Shown here one piece after another: positions 44,501-52,169 of a DNA stretch of 64,000 nucleotides. The position numbers were made by a program, and so were the translations under genes. Location: positions 228,439 to 292,438 of the forward strand of contig CAWFEN010000004.1 in NCBI GenBank assembly GCA_963814865.1. The letters are read 5' to 3'. The notes below the pieces were generated by a model, which had not been told where the DNA came from, made no database searches, and saw only the letters and a program-made list of their open reading frames with translations. Within the stretch, counting starts at the first letter, position 1. Each line of letters begins with the position of its first letter. This DNA is from AP-15 sp963814865. GTDB taxonomy: Bacteria; Pseudomonadota; Alphaproteobacteria; ATCC43930; CGMCC-115725.

Positions 44501-44947
44501 GAGCGGCGCGCCGAACAGGGCCATCAGCCCGTCGCCGAGATAGCTGTTCACGGTGCCGCCGTAACGGTGCACCGCTTCGGCCGCGAGCTGGAGCACCTGG
44601 TCGAGCAGCCGGTGCAGCTGCTCGGCATCGAGCTGCTGCGCCAGGCTCGATGAATCGGCGATGTCGGCAAACAGCACGGTCACGAGCTTGCGCTCGCCTT
44701 CGAGCGCGCCGCGCGTGATCAGGATCTTTTCCGCGAGATATCTCGGCGTATAGCTTTGCGGCGGACGCTCGCCGGCTTCCGGCGCGGGCTCGTTGCGGCT
44801 CAGGACGGCGCCGCATCCGTCGCAGAATTTGGCCGCCGCGCGGTTTGCCTGGCCGCAGGCGGCGCAGCGGACCAGCAGCGGCGTTCCGCACTCGTCGCAG
44901 AACCGCGCCTGTTCCCGATTTTCTTGCCCGCACTCGACGCACTTCAC
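41591..44947 (-). CDS. Zinc-ribbon / class III cyclase / AAA ATPase / TPR sensor protein
   Basis: The 1118-residue protein has two N-terminal zinc ribbons (CVECGQ...CDECG and CAACGQ...CDGCG). A class III adenylate/guanylate cyclase domain follows, with metal Asp95 in VLFADIADSSSL, SYLGDGLMALFG and the RIGLNTGSVVVGRIGDD block. Then comes an AAA/STAND ATPase (P-loop GEPGLGKSRLL near residue 320) and a long C-terminal array of TPR-like helices. Such proteins are signalling hubs in alphaproteobacteria and mycobacteria. I chose the GTG at 44947, which follows AGGAGG; a longer frame upstream is not protein-like. It is the first gene of the PKS operon and overlaps the patatin-like gene by four bases, suggesting control of, or service to, the pathway. 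Confidence 0.88.
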   Translation of the reverse strand: MKCVECGQENREQARFCDECGTPLLVRCAACGQANRAAAKFCDGCGAVLSRNEPAPEAGERPPQSYTPRYLAEKILITRGALEGERKLVTVLFADIADSSSLAQQLDAEQLHRLLDQVLQLAAEAVHRYGGTVNSYLGDGLMALFGAPLALEDHTLRAVHAALTIQETIRGYNSVFQREHGVEVRLRIGLNTGSVVVGRIGDDLRMDYTANSNTVHLGSRMQDLAEPGTILVTEEVHQAVAGQVDAELLGPIEIRGWRTPVVVYRVTGRGRWRSRLEMRAERGLTRLVGRRRELAPLHDRLARAEAGHGQAVAIAGEPGLGKSRLLYEFRQSLGEGRANWLEGHCRPHGRAVPYGPILEILRRALRLEEDDSPRQPDERLSEGVRALDPALAETLPFLELLFGQPGADAALRHLDPQAKRQQTHEAIVRVLATAGRQQPLVLVIENLHWRDQSSEDFLAFLAGSLPSLPVLMLTTHRSGYAVRWADMPFFSQIHLDRLVDDEMAEMAAALLGGRASDELLRFVAEKAGGNPLFIEEVVHALVERGFVVREPSRIDLASAAEIELPSTIQGIIEARIDALGDPIKQTVQLAAVVGREFDLRVLARASERPAEVPGHLEKLKRVELIHQTRLLPNLEYGFRHAVIRGVAYRSLLGPRRQALHGAVGRAMEELGLGDQAGILAHHYAESDQQEKAIGYAVLAGDQAARLYAGTEARAYYDEALTLTRSLAPSPELQRAQIDAALKRAGVAAPREALEEDQRNLEQARALAEEQGDEPRLASVLYWLGRLAYARGMFQLATGYAEQSLAIADRLDDEALAAPPVNLMGRRYYLTGEYTRASRLLARNVQQMRGLGNTTEEATAAGFAGVAFGALGDFDRALSYANHGLRLAQELKNPFVEAAAYNYRAVAYCHQGAAAAAIADCEAVRRIAERTGDRFRLYLVQFYEAQAHTMAGDPATARRLIEASIALAKEFGTTTLLAWGQGLLAASLLALGDPDAAEPLCREAIELARRTHDRLAEGLANRTLGEALAARGPADAVGAEAALLEAMRLQREMDCEPELARSRLSYARLLHGAGRSGEAVTHLSQAADTFRRLGMPADLARAEAVRELMPAPVLVGGSP

Positions 44948-45249
44948 GCCGTCCTCCTGCGCGGACGATGGGGTTCGGCGCTTGGCCGCAGCGCCACCAA
45001 AGGGCGTGTCGGACGAGACTATAGATCGGTTCGTCGACGTTCGGTTAATCTTTATACGCGAGAGCGTAAGTTTGGCGTAAGCATGTCGACCCGGCGTCGG
45101 GCGCCCATAAATTGTTGCCGGCCGCGCCACCGCCGCTTGCGCTTGCGCCGGCGGAGCATTCCGATCCGCTGCCCCCGGATCGATCCGTTTGTCACCGGCC
45201 CGAGGGACGGCTACGATCCGGCCGGCACCAAAAACAAGGACCGATCGCG
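44948..45249. promoter_or_regulatory. Divergent control region of the PKS operon, with direct repeats
   Basis: GCGTAAG occurs twice (45064-45070 and 45075-45081), 11 bases apart. On the minus strand this gives TTACGC followed after 18 bases by TATAAA (45051-45056), a plausible promoter for the sensor-PKS operon. The second repeat overlaps the -35 box, and the first lies in the spacer, as expected of an operator. The predicted start would leave a leader of roughly 95 bases before GTG 44947. Nothing comparable was seen for the divergent MBL gene. Confidence 0.4.
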
Positions 45250-46125
45250 ATGCGCACGAGCTTCACCGTCAACGACATGACGATCCATCGGCTGGTCGAA
45301 CAGGAGGCGGGGTTCACCCCGGTCCTCGAATTCTTGCCCGGGCTGAGCCCGGAACTGCTCGACGAGAACCGTTCGTGGCTGGAGCCGGCGGCACTCGATC
45401 CCGCGACCGACAAGCTCGTCCTCTGCTTCCAGTCCTATCTGGTCAAGACGCCGCACCACACGGTGCTGGTCGACAGCTGCATCGGCAACGACAAGACGCG
45501 ACCGACGCGGGAGGCCTGGAACCGCAAGAACGACGATTACTTCATGCGCGCATTGGCGGCGGCGGGCGTGACGGTCGACGACATCGATTTCGTCATGTGC
45601 ACCCATCTCCACGCCGATCATGTCGGGTGGAACACGCGGCTCGACAACGGCCGGTGGGTGCCGACCTTCCCCAATGCCCGCTATCTGTTCTCGAAAAGGG
45701 AGCATGATTATTGGGCCGAGCAGCACGCCAGAACCCCGATCGACGCGATCGCCGACAGCGTGTTGCCGATCGTCGAGGCGAAGCGCGCGGATCTGGTGAC
45801 CAGCGATCACGCGCTCGACGACCATGTCCGGCTGCTGCCGACGCCGGGCCACACGCCCGACCATTTCGCGGTGTGCCTCGGCCGCGGCGGCGATCAGGCG
45901 GTGCTGACGGGCGATCTGATCCACTCGCCGTTGCAGGCGCGCTATCCGGAATTGGCGATGCGCGTCGATTATGATCAGAAGCAGGCCTCCGCCACCCGCC
46001 GCGGCTTTCTCGAACGCTACTGCGACACCGCCACCCTGTGCTGCACGATGCACTTCCCGTCACCCTCGGTCGGCCACATCAAGCGCTGGGGCGACGGCTT
46101 CCGCCACGAACCCGTCGCCGGCTGA
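45250..46125 (+). CDS. MBL-fold metallohydrolase
   Basis: The 291-residue protein is a close relative of the product at 11099-11977, sharing MCTHLHADHVGWNTRL and WVPTFPNARY. Metal ligands are in THLHADH, PTPGHTPDH and VLTGDLIHS, and a final His in TMHFPSPSVGH. It belongs to the lactonase-like branch of the metallo-beta-lactamase superfamily. It is divergent from the PKS operon across a 302-base region, so it may be a resistance or tailoring hydrolase for that pathway, though this is only inferred from position. The start follows AAGGA. Confidence 0.87.
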   Translation: MRTSFTVNDMTIHRLVEQEAGFTPVLEFLPGLSPELLDENRSWLEPAALDPATDKLVLCFQSYLVKTPHHTVLVDSCIGNDKTRPTREAWNRKNDDYFMRALAAAGVTVDDIDFVMCTHLHADHVGWNTRLDNGRWVPTFPNARYLFSKREHDYWAEQHARTPIDAIADSVLPIVEAKRADLVTSDHALDDHVRLLPTPGHTPDHFAVCLGRGGDQAVLTGDLIHSPLQARYPELAMRVDYDQKQASATRRGFLERYCDTATLCCTMHFPSPSVGHIKRWGDGFRHEPVAG

Positions 46126-46291
46126 CCGAGCGCGCGGACGGGCGGTCAGGAGACGAAGAACAGATCGGCGACGGTGACGGTCGTATGGCCGGTCAGGGTG
46201 GCGACTGCGAGTTGCGCGCCTCTCAGGAGGAAACACGGGCGGGATCGAAGGTTGGCCGGCTGCATTCATGCCCTTGTCGCGACGATGCGAC

Positions 46292-47197
46292 TCACCGAAC
46301 CCCCGCCGGGCCGAAACCGCACAACGCACGGGTTTCGCTGTAGCGCAGCGAGGTCGCCACTTCGCCGCCGTCGAGGCGGTTCAGGCGGAAGATGTGGGTT
46401 TTTTGCTCGGGGCCGGCGAGGTGCATGATCCCGATCACCTCGTGTGGCGCATAGGGCTCGACAAAGCGGCCATTTGCAGCGTCGAAGGCCGGTGTCGCGT
46501 CCCCCGGCATCCAGTTGCAATAAGCCGGCAGAAAATTGACCGGCAGGCGCTCGGCGAAAATCACGTAATTGAGCGCGGTCTGCTCGACAAAGAAAAAGCG
46601 GGTGCGCTGCGCGACCTGACGCATAACGCGCGCCCACGCCTGCCAATGCGGGGCGTCGCGATGCAGCGCGAAGACGCCGCAATTAACCATCGGATTGCGG
46701 CCGAGCCGGTCGGCGACGCGCCAGCCGAACGCCTCACGGTAATTCTTCCACGCCAAGGTCCGGCCGAACAGCTTTGGCCGCTTGTAGTGGCGCTTGTAGG
46801 CGCGATCGATTTCCGGGGTGATGGCGAGCTTGTCCGGCCCGGCAGCGGCGAGGTACAGCTCGACCGCACGCCAATCCTGCAGCCAGGCATCGGCGTCGAT
46901 CCACAGATAGGTCTCATAGCCGGGGAAGTGGCGCGGCAGAAACGGCCTCGCGAATTGCGCCTTGCGCACCTCCGGGGTGCGGTCGCGGTGCGGGAAATCG
47001 ATGTCCCAGCCGGGGTGAACCAGATGCGCGATCCGCTCGGCGAGCCATTCCCGCTGTTCCGCCTCGAGCCCGACATCGAGAATCCCGATTGCCGTATCGG
47101 GGCGCAGAGCCCGGATCGACAGCACGGTATCGCGCAGGAGCGGAAAGTATCCGCTATCCGCTCCGCTGACGATCAACAGGCCGGAGGGCGCGGTCAT
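46292..47197 (-). CDS. Glycosyltransferase-like protein (GT-A fold)
   Basis: The 301-residue protein has the nucleotide-sugar site D-A-D in YLWIDADAWLQDW, plus FARPFLPRHFPGYETYL upstream and VEQTALNYVIFAE later, matching GT8-like or rhamnan/capsule glycosyltransferases. It should transfer a sugar to a surface polysaccharide or lipid on the cytoplasmic side. Its ATG overlaps the stop of the FkbM methyltransferase by four bases, so the two act together. The sugar is unknown. Confidence 0.72.
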   Translation of the reverse strand: MTAPSGLLIVSGADSGYFPLLRDTVLSIRALRPDTAIGILDVGLEAEQREWLAERIAHLVHPGWDIDFPHRDRTPEVRKAQFARPFLPRHFPGYETYLWIDADAWLQDWRAVELYLAAAGPDKLAITPEIDRAYKRHYKRPKLFGRTLAWKNYREAFGWRVADRLGRNPMVNCGVFALHRDAPHWQAWARVMRQVAQRTRFFFVEQTALNYVIFAERLPVNFLPAYCNWMPGDATPAFDAANGRFVEPYAPHEVIGIMHLAGPEQKTHIFRLNRLDGGEVATSLRYSETRALCGFGPAGVR

Positions 47198-48066
47198 CGA
47201 CCGCCCGCAGCCGGACCGACCAGATCCGCTGCGGCAACGGACGATGACTTGCGCGTAAAAATCCCGTTGACGACGCCAGCCTGTTTTTCGCCGCGCAGAA
47301 AAAGCGAGAACCCGGCGGCCGCAAGCGCCGCCATCATGCGGTCGTTGCGCGCGCTGTTCCCGTGCTCGATCTCGATCAGCAGCGAGCGGAGATCAGGGTC
47401 GCGCAAGGTCTCCGAGGCGCCCGCAAGAATCCGCTCTTCAGTGCTGTCGACATCGATCTTGAGATAGTTCGGCGCCGGCAGGTTGAACAGGCGGCGAAAG
47501 CCATCCAACGAAAAGCCCAGCATGCCCTGGCGGAAGACGATTTCAAGCCGGTTTCCAAAGCAGTCTTCGGTGCTTTCGAAAGCATTGAAGACGCTGCCGG
47601 CGTTGGTGCCCGACAGGTTCAGCCTGCCGAGCTCGATGCGCTCGCCGATTGCGATACAATAGGCCTGCACCCGGTCCGCGAGCCCGTTCGCCTCGATATT
47701 GCGGCAGAGCCCCGCGTAGCTCGCGGCCGCCGGCTCGAAAGCGCGGATTTCGATCCCGGGCCGCAAGCCTGCATAGATTGAAAAGGCGCCGATATTGGCG
47801 CCGATGTCCCAAAAGCGGCAGGGTGTGTCGAACGAATCGATCCAGGCGAGGGTTTCCGGCTCCCGCGTCTCGAAATCGCGTGGATATTGGAGCCCCTGCG
47901 GATGCGTCGTTACAAAGATGAGGGGACCGTGGCGGGTCTCGACGCGCCTGCGCGACACCAGCGAGTCGGCGACGCGCAGGCGCGTATCGGCGCGTCGCCA
48001 CGGCTTTTCGACCATGCCCAACCCGACCACCAGCCGCGTCAGGACTTTGCCCAGCCGCTTGCCCAC
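47194..48066 (-). CDS. FkbM-family methyltransferase
   Basis: The 290-residue protein has the SAM site CRFWDIGANIGAFSIYAGLR, IRAFEPAAASYAGLCRNIEA, and the FkbM-typical NYLKIDVDSTEERIL and LLIEIEHG. FkbM enzymes O-methylate sugars or polyketides. Translational coupling to the glycosyltransferase makes a sugar or glycan target more likely. It starts with GTG at 48066, 27 bases after the response regulator stop. Confidence 0.88.
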   Translation of the reverse strand: MGKRLGKVLTRLVVGLGMVEKPWRRADTRLRVADSLVSRRRVETRHGPLIFVTTHPQGLQYPRDFETREPETLAWIDSFDTPCRFWDIGANIGAFSIYAGLRPGIEIRAFEPAAASYAGLCRNIEANGLADRVQAYCIAIGERIELGRLNLSGTNAGSVFNAFESTEDCFGNRLEIVFRQGMLGFSLDGFRRLFNLPAPNYLKIDVDSTEERILAGASETLRDPDLRSLLIEIEHGNSARNDRMMAALAAAGFSLFLRGEKQAGVVNGIFTRKSSSVAAADLVGPAAGGR

Positions 48067-48093
48067 GCCTGCCGGCCCCGCCCCGGGCTTTCC

Positions 48094-48783
48094 TCAGGGG
48101 ACGAGACGATAGCCGCCGATCTCGGTCACCAGGATCTCGGCGCGCGTCGGATCGCGCTCGATTTTCTGGCGCAGGCGGTAGACATGGGTTTCCAGCGTGT
48201 GGGTCGTGACCCCGGCATTGTAACCCCAGACCTCGCCGAGCAGCGTGTCGCGCCCGATCGCCTGATCGCCGGCACGATAGAGATATTTGAGGATCGCCGT
48301 TTCTTTTTCGGTCAACCGTACCTTTTTGCGCCCGCTCGGATCGGTCAGCAGCTTGGCGCTCGGACGGAAGATGTAGGGGCCGATCGTGAAAACGGCATCG
48401 TCGCTGTGCTCGCTCTGGCGCAGATGCGCGCGCAGCCGCGCCAGCAGCACGCTGAGCCGAAACGGCTTCGTCACGTAATCGTCGGCGCCGGATTCGAGAC
48501 CGAGGATGGTGTCGGCGTCGCTGTCGGCCCCGGTCAGCATCACGATCGGCACCTGCACCCCGACGGCACGCAGCCGGCGGCACAGCTCGCGCCCATCCAT
48601 GTCCGGCAGACCGAGATCGAGCAGGATCGCATCGAAGCGCTCGCTCTCGACGATCCCGATCGCCTGTGCGGCAGTACCGCATTGAACGGCGGCGAACTCC
48701 TCGTTCAACTCGAGCTGCTCGGCCAGCGACTGGCGCAACGCATCGTCGTCATCGACGATCAAGATCCTGAGACCAGCTCTCAT
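48094..48783 (-). CDS. OmpR/PhoB-type response regulator
   Basis: The 229-residue protein has an N-terminal receiver with the acidic pocket ILIVDDDD, the phospho-accepting Asp in ILLDLGLPD, the Thr in VMLTGAD and the Lys in VTKPF. A C-terminal winged helix follows, with LTEKETAILKYLYRAGD and THTLETHVYRLRQKIE. It should bind DNA as a dimer after phosphorylation. No histidine kinase is next to it, so it is an orphan here. The ATG at 48783 has AGGAAAGG upstream; the longer open frame is not receiver-like. It precedes the FkbM and glycosyltransferase genes and may control them. Confidence 0.93.
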   Translation of the reverse strand: MRAGLRILIVDDDDALRQSLAEQLELNEEFAAVQCGTAAQAIGIVESERFDAILLDLGLPDMDGRELCRRLRAVGVQVPIVMLTGADSDADTILGLESGADDYVTKPFRLSVLLARLRAHLRQSEHSDDAVFTIGPYIFRPSAKLLTDPSGRKKVRLTEKETAILKYLYRAGDQAIGRDTLLGEVWGYNAGVTTHTLETHVYRLRQKIERDPTRAEILVTEIGGYRLVP

Positions 48784-49111
48784 CACCTTTCCTGCCGGAT
48801 TGGACGACCGATGCGGTTCCGCCCTGATCTCGCCGGGGCCGCTTGCCGAAACGCGGTGATTATCCGCCGGTCCGGCCCGCTTCATCCCCGAAATCCGGAC
48901 CATCGAGCCTAAACGATCCGCACCGCTTCCTCAAACCGGCGAATCACGACGGCGGCGACCCGTTTCCGGGCGATGCTCATCTTGGCGCTCGGCCTGATCC
49001 TCCATGCGTTCGCCGCCGAGGGGGTGTGCAGCGGTCGCGTTGCGCCGAATAGGTTTGCCGCGGTAATTGTCGGCAGCCCATATATCCGCTGCGGCAGTGA
49101 GAAGGAAGCAA
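48784..49111. other. Divergent intergenic region, no gene seen
   Basis: The 328 bases between the response regulator and the ribA-type gene contain no convincing gene. I looked for an FMN riboswitch before ribA and did not find its conserved blocks. The stretch just before ribA is AT-richer (GGTAATTGTCGG, CATATATCC) and may hold the promoter. Confidence 0.4.
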
Positions 49112-50254
49112 GTGTCCGAACCCGGAAACATCCCGACGCAGCACGGCGCCCCGGCGCCGGAGCCTGGCGCGGGCCACATTCTCGGCGCGGCGATTACCGC
49201 GCTGCGCCGCGGCGACCCGGTGCTGATCCGCAACGACCAGGGCGGTGTCCTCGCCGTCGCCGCCGAGCTGGTGACCGACGAGAATTTGCTCCGGCTGCAC
49301 GAAATATCGGAGGGGCCGGCGAGCGTCGCTCTCACGCGGCGCCGCGCGGTCGCGCTCGGATTGGCCCCGCGCGAGGGGTTGTCCGGAGCCCTGTCGATCC
49401 CGATCTCACGCGCGCTGCCGGCTGCGGTGATCCGCAACCTCGCCGATCCGGCGGCCTCGCTCGGCGCCGAGCCGCCCGGGCTCGGGCCGGCGCGGACGGC
49501 GGCCGAGGGTGCGGCCCTCGCCGCAATCGCCTTGGCGAAGCTCGCCTCGCTGCTGCCGGCGGCGCTGGTGTTGCGCGTCGGCGCGGCCGAAGCCGCACTC
49601 TTTGCCCGGCGCGGCGATCTTGCGGTCGTCGAGACCGCGGCGGTGCTCAAGCGTGACGCGGCAACCGCGGGGCTCGACCGCGTCACCGAGGCGCGGGTGC
49701 CGCTCGCCGATGCGGAGAATGCCCACCTGATCGCGTTTCGCCCGCGCGACGGCAGCGGCGAGCACCTCGCCATCGTGATCGGCGCGCCCGATCCGGCCTC
49801 TCCGGTACTGGTGCGTCTGCATTCGGAGTGCTTCACCGGCGATCTGCTGGCGAGCCTGCGCTGCGACTGCGGCGACCAGCTGCGCGGGGCGATCGGCGCG
49901 ATCGCGCGGGCGGGCGGCGGCGTGCTGCTCTACCTGGCGCAGGAGGGACGCGGCATCGGGCTGATCAACAAGCTCCGGGCCTATCAGCTGCAGGATGCCG
50001 GCTTCGATACGCTCGATGCCAACGAGCAGCTGGGCTTCGATGCCGACGAGCGCGTCTATCTTCCCGCCGCCGAGATGCTGCGCCAACTCGGTTTCGGCCG
50101 GGTGCGCCTGCTGACCAACAACCCCGACAAGGTGGCCGCACTCGAGCGCTACGGCATCCGCGTCGTCGAGCGGGTGCCGCATGTCTTCCCGTCGAACGGC
50201 CACAACGAGCGCTACCTGCGCACCAAGGCGACCCGGAGCGGACACTTTCTCTGA
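49112..50254 (+). CDS. ribA: GTP cyclohydrolase II with an N-terminal extra domain
   Basis: The 380-residue protein ends with a complete GTP cyclohydrolase II domain (about residues 180-380). It has the zinc site CFTGDLLASLRCDCGDQL, YLAQEGRGIGLINKLRAYQL and VRLLTNNPDKVAALERYGI. It opens GTP for riboflavin synthesis. The first 170 residues (VLIRNDQGGVLAVAAELVTD and on) resemble a degenerate RibB-like domain without its acidic catalytic residues. A GTG at 49112 with AAGGA five bases before is my chosen start. The L,D-transpeptidase gene follows after 6 bases. Confidence 0.9.
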   Translation: MSEPGNIPTQHGAPAPEPGAGHILGAAITALRRGDPVLIRNDQGGVLAVAAELVTDENLLRLHEISEGPASVALTRRRAVALGLAPREGLSGALSIPISRALPAAVIRNLADPAASLGAEPPGLGPARTAAEGAALAAIALAKLASLLPAALVLRVGAAEAALFARRGDLAVVETAAVLKRDAATAGLDRVTEARVPLADAENAHLIAFRPRDGSGEHLAIVIGAPDPASPVLVRLHSECFTGDLLASLRCDCGDQLRGAIGAIARAGGGVLLYLAQEGRGIGLINKLRAYQLQDAGFDTLDANEQLGFDADERVYLPAAEMLRQLGFGRVRLLTNNPDKVAALERYGIRVVERVPHVFPSNGHNERYLRTKATRSGHFL

Positions 50255-50260
50255 GCTCCC

Positions 50261-50773
50261 ATGGACCTTCCCGTGGAGCTCGTAGTCCGGGCCAGCGGCG
50301 AGGCGTGGTGGGCTGGCCGGCATATGCGCTGTGCGGTCGGCCGCGCCGGCATCGTCGGCGACAAGCGCGAAGGCGACGGCGGCACGCCTGCGGGCCGATG
50401 GCCGATGCGCGAGGTGCTGTTCCGCGGCGACCGGCTCGGCCGGATCATGACGCCGCTGCCCGCGCGCGAACTGCGGCCCGCAGACGGCTGGTGCGATGCG
50501 CCCGGCGATCCCGCCTACAATCGCTTGGTCCGCCAGCCCTATCTCGCCCATTGCGAATATCTGTGGCTCGCCGAGGCGGTTTACGACGTCATCGTCCCGC
50601 TCGGCTACAATGACGACCCGGCGGTTCCGGGGCGCGGCAGCGCGATCTTTCTGCACGTCGCCCGGCCGGATTTCGCGCCGACCGGGGGCTGCGTGGCGCT
50701 CGCCCTCGACGATCTGCTGGCGGTGCTGCGCGGCGCCCTTCCCGGTGCGCAGGTGCGGGTAGTGCCAGGTTAG
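50261..50773 (+). CDS. L,D-transpeptidase (YkuD) family protein
   Basis: The 170-residue protein has GDKREGDGGTPAGRWPMREV and the catalytic H-x-x-x-x-x-x-x-x-x-x-x-G-C-V-A pattern (FLHVARPDFAPTGGCVALA), with Cys as nucleophile. YkuD domains form 3-3 peptidoglycan crosslinks or attach lipoproteins. No signal peptide is visible, unlike most exported members, so either it acts in the cytoplasm or the N-terminus is not as annotated. It follows ribA directly and converges with the YggS-type gene (stops overlap by four bases). Confidence 0.85.
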   Translation: MDLPVELVVRASGEAWWAGRHMRCAVGRAGIVGDKREGDGGTPAGRWPMREVLFRGDRLGRIMTPLPARELRPADGWCDAPGDPAYNRLVRQPYLAHCEYLWLAEAVYDVIVPLGYNDDPAVPGRGSAIFLHVARPDFAPTGGCVALALDDLLAVLRGALPGAQVRVVPG

Positions 50774-51447
50774 GGGACGGCGCCGCGGGTCCCGAAGATC
50801 GCGGTGCCGACCCGGACATGGGTTGCGCCGAAGCGGATCGCGGTTTCGAAATCGGCGCTCATTCCCATGCTGAGGAGGTCGAGCCCGGTGCGCCGTGCGA
50901 TCTCCCGCAGCAAGGCGAAATGCGGCGCCGGCTCCTCGTCGAAGGGCGGCACGCACATCAGCCCGGCGACCGGCAGGCCGAGCCGGTCGCGGCACTCGAC
51001 GACGAACGCGTCGGCCGCGGCCGGGAGGATTCCCGCCTTCTGCGGCTCTTCGCCGGTATTGACCTCGATCAGGCACGGCACGCGGCGCCCACGGCGCTCC
51101 ATCTCCCTGGCCAGCGCTTCGGCGAGGCGCAGCCGGTCGACGCTTTCGATCACGTCGAAGAGGCCGACGGCGTCCTTGACCTTATTCGTCTGCAAAGGTC
51201 CGATCAGGTGCAGGGCCAGGTCGGGAAACGCCTCGCGCAGCGCCGGATATTTTGCCTCCGCCTCCTGCACCCGGTTCTCGCCGAAGGTGCGATGACCCTC
51301 GATCAGCGCTTCGCGCACCGCCTCGGCCGGATGGGTCTTGCTGACGGCGACGAGCGTCACGGCGCCGGGCGCGCGGCCGGCTGCCCGTGCCGCGGCCTCG
51401 ATCCGGCCCCGCACGGCGGCGAGATTGGCGGCGATAATTCCTTCCAT
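50770..51447 (-). CDS. YggS-family PLP-binding protein
   Basis: The 225-residue protein is a PLPBP homologue. It begins MEGIIAANLAAVRGRIEAAA, holds the PLP lysine in LVAVSKTHPAEAV, and contains RTFGENRVQEAEAKYP, HLIGPLQTNK and LSMGMSADFETAIRFGATHV. The family keeps pyridoxal phosphate and amino-acid pools in balance and has no catalytic activity of its own. I chose ATG 51447 after GGAG. Confidence 0.94.
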   Translation of the reverse strand: MEGIIAANLAAVRGRIEAAARAAGRAPGAVTLVAVSKTHPAEAVREALIEGHRTFGENRVQEAEAKYPALREAFPDLALHLIGPLQTNKVKDAVGLFDVIESVDRLRLAEALAREMERRGRRVPCLIEVNTGEEPQKAGILPAAADAFVVECRDRLGLPVAGLMCVPPFDEEPAPHFALLREIARRTGLDLLSMGMSADFETAIRFGATHVRVGTAIFGTRGAVP

Positions 51448-51520
51448 CTCCGCTCCATTCCTGGCACAAGGTCGGTCCTGGCTCCCGCTTTGAGAAGGCC
51501 GTTCCGCCGAGGATTGCGCT

Positions 51521-52105
51521 ATGCCCATCGCCCATTACCGCCTGTCGGCGGCGCTTGCCGCAAGTCTTTCCTTGGCGCTCGCCGGGTGCGGATCGAGCCC
51601 GCCGACCCAGCAGGCCGCCGCCGGGCAACCGGCGATACAGCCGTCGGGGGCGAACGGCCAACCGGCCGCATCGAAAGATCCTGACGAAATGGACACCGAT
51701 GCGACGATCTGGACGGTACTCGGCCTTGCCAAGGAACCCTCATATCATGAGCCCGGGCCGCACACCGGCAGCACGGTCAGCCCGATTCTATGGCAGGCAG
51801 CACATGACACGCTCGGCTTCGTCAAATTCGTTTCGGAGGATCCGGTGACCGGCGCGATCGTCACCGATTGGTATTCGCCGAACGGCAAGCCGGACCTCCG
51901 CTACAAGATCGACGTCTTCATCCTGTCGCGGGCGTTGCGATCCGATTCGGTGGTGGTAACCGTCCAGCGTCAGCAGCGCTCCGCGACCGGGCAATGGGTC
52001 GAAACCACGATCGCCAGATCGGTCGATGAGGATCTCGAAACCAAGATCCTCGATCGGGCGCGCCAGTTGAAACGCGCCTGGATGGCCGCGGCCGCCGCGA
52101 GCTGA
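51521..52105 (+). CDS. DUF3576 lipoprotein
   Basis: The 194-residue protein has a lipoprotein signal with lipobox SLALAGC and a disordered Gln/Ala/Pro stretch. The DUF3576 core follows: DATIWTVLGLAKEPSYHEPG, TDWYSPNGKPDLRYKIDVFI and VETTIARSVDEDLETKILDR. It is an alphaproteobacterial envelope protein regularly found just before leuS, as here. The role is unknown; the link to lptE nearby suggests outer-membrane work. Confidence 0.9.
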   Translation: MPIAHYRLSAALAASLSLALAGCGSSPPTQQAAAGQPAIQPSGANGQPAASKDPDEMDTDATIWTVLGLAKEPSYHEPGPHTGSTVSPILWQAAHDTLGFVKFVSEDPVTGAIVTDWYSPNGKPDLRYKIDVFILSRALRSDSVVVTVQRQQRSATGQWVETTIARSVDEDLETKILDRARQLKRAWMAAAAAS

Positions 52106-52169
52106 ATTCGCCCCGACGGAGCCGGCCGGCGCCAAACCCATATCGGATTCCCAAACCTGTCGGATTTCG

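Noticed and set aside
48904..49111. FMN riboswitch before ribA
   Set aside because: The conserved AGGGTGAAATTCC and CCGGCGGT-type blocks are not present.
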